Source of the DNA: JAOAFZ01 sp964407325 | GTDB taxonomy: Bacteria > Patescibacteriota > Microgenomatia > UBA1406 > GWC2-37-13 | Direction of reading: 5' to 3' | NCBI GenBank assembly: GCA_964407325.1 | Contig: CAYOVA010000030.1 | Location: 1 to 15,441 of the forward strand | DNA length: 15,441 bases | Shown here: piece after piece, positions 6,735 through 12,334 of the stretch | How positions within the stretch are numbered: the stretch's first letter is position 1 | How the letters are laid out: each line of letters starts with the position of its first letter | Translations under genes and position numbers: made by a program | Notes under the pieces: generated by a model | Told to the model about the DNA's origin: nothing | Seen by the model: only the letters and a program-made list of their open reading frames with translations | The model's database searches: none

Positions 6735-7085
6735 ATGGAAGGGGAACGACCAGCACGGGAAGCGACGGAAGGCGACATGGGGAATCCGGGGTACGCAGTG
6801 GTGGCGAAGTTCCAGGAGAGTACCTACACCTGGGCAACAACACTCGTTTTTGAGACACCTGAGCAGGCGCTGGCCGACCTGGCTCAGACATGCACTCCGG
6901 CACAAGGCGCAAGCTATCAGTTTTTCCTGGTAGGCATGACAAGGAGTGAAGCCGCCCACTTCGGAGATCAAGGTCTTTTCTCCTTCCTTTCGTGGCAGCC
7001 CGTAAGGGTCGAGGACGATCTCTGGATCGCAGGGCAGGACGAGGGCACGAAGAACGACGTGCGCATCTCGTACATCGAAGACTAG
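6735..7085 (+). CDS. Unknown 116-aa soluble protein, paralogue of the 11227 gene product
   Basis: AGGAGG at 6724-6729 sets the ATG at 6735. Residues 1-19 are a polar extension. Residues 20-106 align without gaps to residues 7-93 of the protein at 11227-11532; over residues 61-106, 16 of 46 positions are identical, including L-V-G (65-67), Q-G (79-80), L-S (85-86), P89 and W97-x-A-G-x-D-x-G-x-K (97-106). The pattern of short strands with one helix (about 42-50) suggests a small alpha/beta domain. No signal peptide or membrane helix. It has its own promoter and ends at a hairpin shared with the convergent 7170 gene. I do not recognise the family, but two diverged copies in one window show it is a real one. 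Confidence 0.75.
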   Translation: MEGERPAREATEGDMGNPGYAVVAKFQESTYTWATTLVFETPEQALADLAQTCTPAQGASYQFFLVGMTRSEAAHFGDQGLFSFLSWQPVRVEDDLWIAGQDEGTKNDVRISYIED

Positions 7086-7110
7086 GGGACATAAATACTC
7101 CTAGATGTAT

Positions 7111-7139
7111 GTCACTCCTCCCCACGTGGGAGGAGTGAC
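7111..7139. terminator. 12-bp perfect hairpin between convergent genes
   Basis: 7111-7122 pairs perfectly with 7128-7139. It lies 25 nt after the stop of the 6735 gene and 30 nt past the stop of the minus-strand 7170 gene, so it may serve both. There is no U-tract on either side. Confidence 0.55.
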
Positions 7140-7169
7140 GCAAAGAAACTTCATGCCATGCAAGAACAG

Positions 7170-7712
7170 CTAGGGGACCTGATCCTTGCACGCTTCTGCA
7201 GGCCGCAGACGCACCAGCACTCGATCGTCCATCAGCGTTACGCATGCCGACAGCGGTGCGCGGTTCGACTCGAGCAGAATGTCCAGCATGTCGCGGAGTG
7301 ACTGAACCTGGTAAGACGGCAAAAGATAGTAGGCCTTTCCATCGACCAGAACCAGATCGTTCTCATCAGAGTAACCTCCGACCACAGCCACATGGGAAGG
7401 CGCCGCTAATACAGCTTCTGCGTATAGCTGCTGGTGGTACCATATGGCAACTGGTCCTGTACCCATCCACCCGATCAGAAGGGCGAAGAAGGCCACTGTG
7501 GCAATGTTGAGCTTGCTCATAGCCACCTTGCTCGACTCACTGGCCTCTTTTCTTTGTGCCTCCTTATCCTTTTCGATCTCCTTTTCTGCCCGGTTATTGA
7601 AAATAACCAGGGCAATCAGGCTGATAAGCGGTATAATCCCTCCCAACCACCAGGCGTGCCCGACGTTGTCAAGATGAACCCTACCCTGAAATAGATCAAT
7701 CCAGCTCTGCAT
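7170..7712 (-). CDS. Two-helix membrane protein with coiled linker, unknown
   Basis: The ATG at 7712 has GGAGG 5 nt upstream on the minus strand. The 180 residues show a short N-terminal part, a first membrane helix at about 21-38 (starting W-W-L-G-G), a highly charged Glu/Lys segment at about 41-66 that may form a coiled coil, a second helix at about 70-91, and a soluble domain from 95 to 180 with alternating strands (V-A-V-V-G-G, L-V-L-V-D-G, Y-Y-L-L-P) and two cysteines. The first helix has no cleavage site. Its promoter (TTGAAT, 17 bp, TATAAT) is clear. It converges on the 6735 gene and is divergent from the adenosyltransferase. No family recognised. Confidence 0.7.
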   Translation of the reverse strand: MQSWIDLFQGRVHLDNVGHAWWLGGIIPLISLIALVIFNNRAEKEIEKDKEAQRKEASESSKVAMSKLNIATVAFFALLIGWMGTGPVAIWYHQQLYAEAVLAAPSHVAVVGGYSDENDLVLVDGKAYYLLPSYQVQSLRDMLDILLESNRAPLSACVTLMDDRVLVRLRPAEACKDQVP

Positions 7713-7747
7713 GATGACCTCCGTTATGACTGTGAGAATCCCGGCGT

Positions 7748-7776
7748 ATTATATAGTGTTTCTTGGATCTATTCAA
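7748..7776 (-). promoter_or_regulatory. Promoter of the 7170-7712 gene (TTGAAT - 17 bp - TATAAT)
   Basis: On the minus strand, TTGAAT (7776-7771) and TATAAT (7753-7748) are separated by exactly 17 bp. The start codon is 35 nt further on, leaving room for the GGAGG site. Confidence 0.7.
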
Positions 7777-7808
7777 ACACCATACAACAAAGCCTTTCCT
7801 TTAAAAGT

Positions 7809-7817
7809 TGCTATACT
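7809..7817 (+). promoter_or_regulatory. Extended -10 promoter of the adenosyltransferase, leaderless
   Basis: TGCTATACT ends 6 nt before the ATG at 7824, so the transcript should start at or very near the start codon. There is no room for a ribosome-binding site. Confidence 0.65.
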
Positions 7818-7823
7818 ACCCCT

Positions 7824-8357
7824 ATGCCAATCTATACAAAAACGGGAGACAAAGGCCAAACCTCTCTTTTTGGAGGAACACGTGTATCCAAATCTCATCC
7901 ACAGGTTAAAGCCTATGGCACCATTGACGAGCTCTCCAGCTTTATCGGACTGGTAATCACTAAAATAGACGATTCAACGGAACAAGATTTTCTCACCATT
8001 ATTCAAAAAGACCTGTACCAGATGATGGCAATTTTGGCCGGTGCAACCAACATAACCCTTCCCACCGAAGACGCTATCCTGGCATTTGAAACAAAAATTG
8101 ATACTCTTGAAAAAACACTGCCCAAGCTCACCCGTTTTGTTTTGCCCGGAGGAACTGAACTCGGGGGATGGTTTCATATTCTTCGTACCACAGCACGCCG
8201 TGCAGAGCGTGAAACGGTAGAGTTTTTTACCAGCGACTCCTCAAATACAATGAGTGAAGACTGCCAAACCATTATGCTCAAATACCTGAATCGGTTATCG
8301 GACCTCTTCTTTATGTATGCACGCACATTTGCGGAAGGAAAGGAAACGGTAACCTAA
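7824..8357 (+). CDS. pduO: Cob(I)alamin adenosyltransferase, PduO type
   Basis: It transfers the adenosyl group of ATP to cob(I)alamin, making the coenzyme form needed by class II ribonucleotide reductase. The 177 residues fit the single-domain trimeric family. The N-terminal ATP-binding motif T5-K-T-G-D-K-G-Q-T-S-L-F-G-G is intact, as are D35-E36 in G-T-I-D-E-L, the F-V-L-P-G-G segment near 105-110, the R121-x3-R-R-A-E-R helix (121-129), and the Y-L-N-R-L-S-D motif (154-160). The start at 7824 gives the canonical M-P-I-Y-T-K-T-G-D beginning and is leaderless. No cobalamin synthesis genes are in view, so the cell may import or salvage the vitamin; that is inference. It converges on the glycosyltransferase gene with 28 bp between the stops. 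The name cobO-type adenosyltransferase would be wrong, as that family has a P-loop. Confidence 0.95.
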   Translation: MPIYTKTGDKGQTSLFGGTRVSKSHPQVKAYGTIDELSSFIGLVITKIDDSTEQDFLTIIQKDLYQMMAILAGATNITLPTEDAILAFETKIDTLEKTLPKLTRFVLPGGTELGGWFHILRTTARRAERETVEFFTSDSSNTMSEDCQTIMLKYLNRLSDLFFMYARTFAEGKETVT

Positions 8358-8385
8358 GCCTAAGGACTTTTGAACAGCTACACTA

Positions 8386-9951
8386 TCATTCCTCTTTCAT
8401 AATCACCAGCACCACATCCCTGTTGTTTGGATAATAGATTTTCTTAACTTCCTGCAGTCCGTCTTCAAAACCCATAATGTCATCTGGCCGAAAAATATAG
8501 TACTGCTCCTGCCCGATAATGCCAGAGGTATTCTCATAACACCTCCGCACACCTGTCCGCAAGTACGGATACTTGTTATGCGGATCAAAAAACTGCGGAT
8601 AGTACCAGGTGTTGTAGGTAAAATTGTCTGCCAGCACAATCTGGGCGGTTGTTGGAATATTATCCTCAATATAATCCATCGCTGGACGGAACCCATACTG
8701 CCAGCCATGTTGACCTGCAACCTGCGGGTAGTATTCATATTGAGCGAACCGGTACAGCTCGTAGCTTCCGAACCCAGCAGAGACTGCGATAAACAGCACT
8801 GCAGCAGCAGTCAGATGCAATTCACCCTTTTGGGAAACCCAACCGAAAAACCAGTGAAACCCATACGCCAGGCATATAAACACCAACGGTAACAATCCAA
8901 TACTTCGCTGGCTATCAAACCCGCGGATCGTAAACGATGTAGGAATAATTGCCATCACCATGCCAAATACCAGTGCCCCGGCAAAAGCGCTGCCTTTAAA
9001 CATGCGCCACCACATAATGGCTACTCCTGTTGCAAAAAATAACATAAGAGCGCGAGGAAGCAGAGAGGTTCCCACAACACTGTGAGTCAACACCTGGAAA
9101 TCCGGGGGAATATAGGTATTGCCGAAGTAGGAGTCGGGATTAATATGCCAAATAACACTACGCAAAAAACATAACCACTCATATCCCCGGCAAAACTGGA
9201 ATAGTTCACCTGTGCGATAAAAAAAACTGCCATCCAAAATGTAAGGTAAGGCAAGCAAAACAGGAATAGAACCGAGTAGCGAGTAGATAGTTAAGGTATA
9301 AAGGTGGGTTCTTCGTGCTGCCAGCACACAAAATCCCGCAAACCAGAAAATCCCGGATACCATTTTGCCGGGACTGTACGTAAAAAAAAGCATACTATGA
9401 ACAAGGGTGAACAACGCCAGCAGACTCACTGTTACCTTCTCCGTGAGGAACCGGTAAAAGATCAACACTGTGCAAAAGTAGAGAAATGAGAAATGCAGAT
9501 ACTCTATTCCTATCCGCGAATGCAGCCATACCCATGAGGAAAGAGGCCACCAGAAAAGGGTGGTAATAGTAGCAAGAAAGCCTACCCGTTTGTAAAGTAC
9601 CCTATACAACAGCCCCATCATCAATAATGAAATAATCACCGTGCTAAACCGCATAGTAAATTCGTTTAACCCAAGAACTGCCACCAACGGCACAAGCGAG
9701 TAAATTAATGAACCGGAATAACCGCGTATTTTGTTGTCGATAGAAATAGAGCGGGGAAGATACTCCCCGTTTGAAGAGTACCCCCCTGTTTGAAGAATAT
9801 GCCAAGCTTCATACAGAAATCCCGCTTCGTCGATATGAAACCCGGGAGGATTAGAGGTGAGACGATAGGTAAAGATAAAGAAGGCAAAGAGGAAAAGAGA
9901 TACTAGAAGAATAATTTTGTAGTTTTTGAGTATAAAATCGCTCAACTTCAT
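8386..9951 (-). CDS. GT39/ArnT-like membrane glycosyltransferase
   Basis: Proteins of this kind transfer sugars from polyprenyl-phosphate donors to lipids or proteins outside the membrane. The ATG at 9951 is preferred: the longer reading from a TTG at 9999 has no ribosome site. The 521 residues hold a first helix at about 11-29, then the loop motif P-G-F-H-I-D41-E42, equivalent to the acidic pair in the GT39/GT83 catalytic loop, followed by about ten further hydrophobic segments up to residue 400. S-R146-I-G-I-E150 resembles the second conserved loop. The C-terminal 120 residues are soluble, with many Tyr. The acceptor is unknown. It is the only obvious cell-envelope glycosylation gene in the window. 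There is no Shine-Dalgarno site, as in the other AT-richer genes here. Confidence 0.8.
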   Translation of the reverse strand: MKLSDFILKNYKIILLVSLFLFAFFIFTYRLTSNPPGFHIDEAGFLYEAWHILQTGGYSSNGEYLPRSISIDNKIRGYSGSLIYSLVPLVAVLGLNEFTMRFSTVIISLLMMGLLYRVLYKRVGFLATITTLFWWPLSSWVWLHSRIGIEYLHFSFLYFCTVLIFYRFLTEKVTVSLLALFTLVHSMLFFTYSPGKMVSGIFWFAGFCVLAARRTHLYTLTIYSLLGSIPVLLALPYILDGSFFYRTGELFQFCRGYEWLCFLRSVIWHINPDSYFGNTYIPPDFQVLTHSVVGTSLLPRALMLFFATGVAIMWWRMFKGSAFAGALVFGMVMAIIPTSFTIRGFDSQRSIGLLPLVFICLAYGFHWFFGWVSQKGELHLTAAAVLFIAVSAGFGSYELYRFAQYEYYPQVAGQHGWQYGFRPAMDYIEDNIPTTAQIVLADNFTYNTWYYPQFFDPHNKYPYLRTGVRRCYENTSGIIGQEQYYIFRPDDIMGFEDGLQEVKKIYYPNNRDVVLVIMKEE

Positions 9952-9997
9952 AGGGAATAGTACCAGGTGAACAGAGAGAAACCAAATGATCCTATAC

Positions 9998-10408
9998 AAA
10001 AAACCTGAAACTACAAGCTTTCAGTGGTCTTAGGTTTTTGCAGAAGGGCTGGATGCTCGTGTGAACGTCCAAACCCTTCTGCTTGCTGTTTGAGCGCGGC
10101 ATGTGCGTTTCCTTTCGTTAGGTTGTGTGATACCCGTTGTTTCAACGCGGTGGGTAGGCCGCGTATCTGCAATTTGAAGGCTTCCCGACACCAACTGGAC
10201 AGTTCGCTTTGGTTTCAGCTGAGGCTCACGTATTGCGGATGCAACACGCTTACACCAGTACCGTTGTAAATGCGGTACCGCCGGGATTTAATTCCCGGAG
10301 CCACTACGTAACCTCATTGCCATTCCGGCGAGGTTACCCCTTGAGCATTTTACAGCTCTTTTTGGGCCCCTTATTACGGGGGTTTCACCGTGCGAGTGTC
10401 CCGGGCGG
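9998..10408. other. Structured intergenic stretch, possible ncRNA
   Basis: Between the starts and stops of two minus-strand genes lie about 410 bp without a convincing gene but with many stems: 10005-10010/10019-10024 (followed on the minus side by T6), 10040-10048/10074-10082 with inner 10051-10055/10066-10070, 10145-10150/10159-10164, 10258-10262/10274-10278, 10281-10285/10294-10298, 10308-10315/10330-10337, and 10343-10346/10355-10358 followed on the plus side by TTTTT (10359-10363). The plus-strand T-run would end a plus-strand RNA; the minus-strand T-run would end a transcript reading through from 10409. Strand is undecided. I found no tmRNA, RNase P, SRP or tRNA signature. A 36-codon minus-strand frame starting near 10101 is too weak to call. 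Confidence 0.4.
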
Positions 10409-10762
10409 CTAGCCGAGGCCGAGGCTCTCCAGCCTCTGGCGCTGCTGCAGAGCAGCGTCGAGGTAGATTTTCTCGATCGCGAGGATCACCTCGCGAACGA
10501 GCTTCTCGACCTCCTGCATGTCCAGCTCCTCTTTAAAGCGGAGCTTTTTGTGGTCGGAGGGATCCGGTCCCTGAATATGCACCCCTTCGCTCTGGTGCAC
10601 TATTAAGGAGAGTTCAAACCCCTCCCCCGTAAGAGGGGGGCCAAAGAAGAAATCCACCCAGGAGCTCGTGACGTGCCCGACGTCCTCCTCGAGCTTGACG
10701 GTCTGCCCGCCGAAGCGGGCGACCAGGGCGTTAGCGATCTCGGTCATCTTTTCAACACTCAT
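10409..10762 (-). CDS. Unknown 117-aa soluble protein
   Basis: The start is the ATG at 10762, because GGAGGAGG lies 6 nt upstream on the minus strand. A longer open frame to 10804 has no ribosome site. The protein begins with a helix (about 1-15), then a strand-rich centre (V-D-F-F-F-G-P-P near 36-43, F-E-L-S-L-I-V-H near 48-55) and a long C-terminal helix with many Glu, Lys and Gln (about 80-113). There is no signal peptide, membrane helix or known catalytic motif. Codon use is GC-rich. The mRNA has a leader of about 125 nt with a 17-bp stem and a CCCGC/GCGGG hairpin touching the ribosome site. Function unknown. Confidence 0.7.
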   Translation of the reverse strand: MSVEKMTEIANALVARFGGQTVKLEEDVGHVTSSWVDFFFGPPLTGEGFELSLIVHQSEGVHIQGPDPSDHKKLRFKEELDMQEVEKLVREVILAIEKIYLDAALQQRQRLESLGLG

Positions 10763-10774
10763 CACAGGCCTCCT

Positions 10775-10902
10775 CCCGCGCTTGCGGGATATCGCCGCGC
10801 TCATACGCAGCCTGAAAAAGAGATAATCCGGTAATCCAAGCTCACATCAAATTTATCTCCTTTTCAGGCGACGCATAAGCTATGTAAAAGTGCTTTATAG
10901 CA
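10775..10902 (-). promoter_or_regulatory. Promoter and structured leader of the 10409-10762 gene
   Basis: On the minus strand an extended -10 TGCTATAAA (10902-10894) is followed by a leader in which 10869-10853 pairs with 10826-10810 over 17 positions with one mismatch. The 5' arm contains AAGGAGAT followed in the loop by ATG-TGA, a start-stop minimal frame. The 3' arm would hide that ribosome site. A second hairpin (10788-10784 with 10779-10775) sits directly before the GGAGGAGG of the gene. An alternative -10 TATAAT lies at 10914-10909. Role unknown; it could be a regulatory leader. Confidence 0.5.
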
Positions 10903-10954
10903 ACCTTTATTATACTATAGGATAGTAATAAATACAAGTCTCTTCACTCAAATT

Positions 10955-10963
10955 CGCTATACT
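10955..10963 (+). promoter_or_regulatory. -10 promoter of the 64-aa peptide, leaderless
   Basis: CGCTATACT ends 6 nt before the ATG at 10970, the same spacing as the adenosyltransferase promoter. The TG of the extended box is replaced by CG. Confidence 0.55.
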
Positions 10964-10969
10964 ATTCGT

Positions 10970-11164
10970 ATGAAGCAACCTCTCATCGACCCCAGTACCC
11001 GCTACCGGATTGAACTTTTGCTTATTCTTCTTGTTGTAACTGTTCTTCTCAATATCGGTGTCTACTATCTTAATCAGAACTACGACAAGCTCAATCCTGG
11101 AAAAACAACTACTATCCCTCCTGCAGTACTTTCCACTACACCAGCATTTACCTTTGATAAGTAG
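10970..11164 (+). CDS. Small single-helix membrane protein, unknown
   Basis: The 64-residue product has a polar N-terminus with two Arg, one strongly hydrophobic helix at about residues 15-32 (L-L-L-I-L-L-V-V-T-V-L-L), then an extracytoplasmic-looking tail rich in Asn, Thr and Pro. By the positive-inside rule the N-terminus is inside. The leaderless promoter spacing supports this start; no Shine-Dalgarno site is present. The sequence is AT-richer than the neighbouring unknown genes. It is too short for family assignment; it could be a subunit or anchor of a larger complex. No terminator is seen before the promoter of the next gene at 11177. Confidence 0.6.
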   Translation: MKQPLIDPSTRYRIELLLILLVVTVLLNIGVYYLNQNYDKLNPGKTTTIPPAVLSTTPAFTFDK

Positions 11165-11176
11165 TTGGCTGAACTC

Positions 11177-11185
11177 TGCTATACT
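11177..11185 (+). promoter_or_regulatory. Extended -10 promoter (TGCTATACT) for the 11227 gene
   Basis: The box is identical to those at 6678 and 7809. The ATG at 11227 is 41 nt downstream. Confidence 0.6.
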
Positions 11186-11226
11186 TCCGTTTACTTAACC
11201 GTAAGCCCGTTAGAAAGTGAGAGGTA

Positions 11227-11532
11227 ATGAGTACCGATATCCGCTACACAGTCCTGACGGCTTGGTTCCCGTTTGGTCCGACTTGGGCTCCTGCGCTGGC
11301 TATCACCTTTCCCAGCAAGGATGAGGCGCTGGAGGCTTTTGTTCGCCTGCGCCCAAGTCGCTTCAGCCCTACTTATGTTCTGGTAGGGCTATCCGGAAGC
11401 GATGACGGCCGGTATACCGCACAAGGAAAGTACTCGGTGCTGTCTTTTGAGCCTCTCTCCTTCAAGCACGGGTCGTGGCACGCTGGAACTGACCAAGGCG
11501 CCAAGAGCGTCACACTCCAATACTGGGGATAG
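11227..11532 (+). CDS. Unknown 101-aa soluble protein, paralogue of the 6735 gene product
   Basis: The ATG at 11227 follows GAGAGG by a short spacer. Residues 7-93 align without gaps to residues 20-106 of the protein at 6735-7085. The conserved positions are Y7, T19-W20-A21, P29, L52-V-G, Q66-G67, L72-S73, P76 and the end motif W84-x-A-G-x-D-x-G-x-K93. The 6735 protein has an extra 13 residues at its N-terminus. Predicted as strands with one helix (about 31-40), no signal or membrane segment. Both genes have the same promoter box and a GC hairpin after the stop (here 11555-11583). Gene family and function not recognised. Confidence 0.75.
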   Translation: MSTDIRYTVLTAWFPFGPTWAPALAITFPSKDEALEAFVRLRPSRFSPTYVLVGLSGSDDGRYTAQGKYSVLSFEPLSFKHGSWHAGTDQGAKSVTLQYWG

Positions 11533-11554
11533 CGCTCGGTCAACGGTAAAGAAA

Positions 11555-11583
11555 GTGAGGCCAGTCGCAACGGCTGGCCTCAC
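11555..11583 (+). terminator. 10-bp GC hairpin after the 11227 gene
   Basis: 11555-11564 pairs perfectly with 11574-11583 around a 9-nt loop, 22 nt after the stop. No T-run follows. Confidence 0.5.
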
Positions 11584-11642
11584 AACTACTTGTTATCTTA
11601 GAAGGCAGGTAGCCTTCCCTTGATTTTATCCTATAGTTTTTA

Positions 11643-11709
11643 TATACTTCTTTCCACGTATCAGCTGTGCGGATGTACCGCACGAATGCCCAGATAGGGC
11701 AAGGAGGAG
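11643..11709 (+). promoter_or_regulatory. Promoter and leader hairpins of the 11713 gene
   Basis: TATACT at 11643-11648 is followed by two small hairpins, GTGCGG/CCGCAC (11667-11672/11678-11683) and GCCC/GGGC (11688-11691/11697-11700). The second ends directly at the AAGGAGGAG ribosome site (11701-11709). A hairpin abutting the ribosome site also occurs before the 10762 gene. Confidence 0.45.
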
Positions 11710-11712
11710 ACC

Positions 11713-12105
11713 GTGGGACTCAGGATACGGCACGGATCAGCAGGAGAGTTTCGCTCACTGTACGAACTTCTAACAACCGGAGCGTTTGACGTTCTGGTAT
11801 ACGAAGTCGTGGAAGGCGAATACGGACGCCGGTACTGGCGTTCCTGCGGATACGAGCCGAAAGAGCCGCCCTACCCGTTCGACCTAGAGGTCAAGGTACA
11901 GATTAGGTGTAGGCAAGAGGTGGTAGACCAGGTTGCAAGACTCTGGTGTATAAGGCGCAATCCCCGCAACCTCACCCTGTTTCCGGATTTAAACAATCCG
12001 GCTGTACATACCTTCGTGCTGGAATTCCTGGCAGTGGAAGCCCACTACCCGGAAAACCTGCGGTCAAAACTGGTGTATTGGCAGCTCTTAGAGCACCTTG
12101 GCTAA
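11713..12105 (+). CDS. Unknown 130-aa soluble protein
   Basis: GTG at 11713 follows AAGGAGGAG at a suitable distance, so it is taken as the start. The protein begins with a basic strand (G-L-R-I-R-H), then a helix at about 11-20, a strand pair near 25-33, an aromatic R-R-Y-W-R segment near 39-43, further strands near 57-65 and a C-terminal helical part (about 100-128, ending L-E-H-L-G). Three cysteines (near residues 45, 66 and 79) are not arranged as a metal site. There is no signal peptide or membrane helix, and no motif I recognise. Two GC hairpins (12189-12212 and 12234-12260) lie downstream before the next promoter. Confidence 0.7.
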   Translation: MGLRIRHGSAGEFRSLYELLTTGAFDVLVYEVVEGEYGRRYWRSCGYEPKEPPYPFDLEVKVQIRCRQEVVDQVARLWCIRRNPRNLTLFPDLNNPAVHTFVLEFLAVEAHYPENLRSKLVYWQLLEHLG

Positions 12106-12188
12106 ACCGGTGCTGCAAAACCTGAGTTAAAAGGTAAACAATTTTCACGTAATTCGTGTCGGTTTCAACCCATTATTGGCCTCCGCAT

Positions 12189-12212
12189 AGCGGCGCCCGC
12201 AAAGGTGCCGCT
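12189..12212 (+). terminator. First of two tandem GC hairpins after the 11713 gene
   Basis: 12189-12197 pairs with 12204-12212 (9 bp with one G-U) around the loop CGCAAA. No T-run. Confidence 0.45.
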
Positions 12213-12233
12213 TATAACAAGCTGAAAACCCAC

Positions 12234-12260
12234 GGGTGGCGCGCCTCAAGCGCGCCGCCC
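12234..12260 (+). terminator. Second tandem GC hairpin after the 11713 gene
   Basis: 12234-12244 pairs with 12250-12260 (11 bp with one G-U) around the loop CTCAA. It lies 24 nt before the -10 box of the next gene and has no T-run. Confidence 0.45.
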
Positions 12261-12284
12261 ATCTACATATTAAATCCCATAGTG

Positions 12285-12290
12285 TATAAT
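12285..12290 (+). promoter_or_regulatory. -10 box (TATAAT) of the TolB-like lipoprotein gene
   Basis: TGTATAAT lies 44 nt before the ATG at 12335; an AGAGG ribosome site follows at about 12326. Confidence 0.55.
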
Positions 12291-12334
12291 TCGATACGCC
12301 AATTCAGGCAGCAGCTTAATACAAAGAGGTTAAA

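Noticed and set aside
10281..10305. CCGGG...CCCGG-AGCCACT resembling the 3' end of a tRNA or tmRNA
   Set aside because: The loop is 8 nt and lacks TTC; no acceptor partner, D-arm or anticodon arm is found upstream on either strand.
6066..10306. GAGCCACTACG occurring both in the nrdJ terminator loop and at 10298-10308
   Set aside because: Only 11 bases with different surroundings; could be chance, and no further similarity extends from it.
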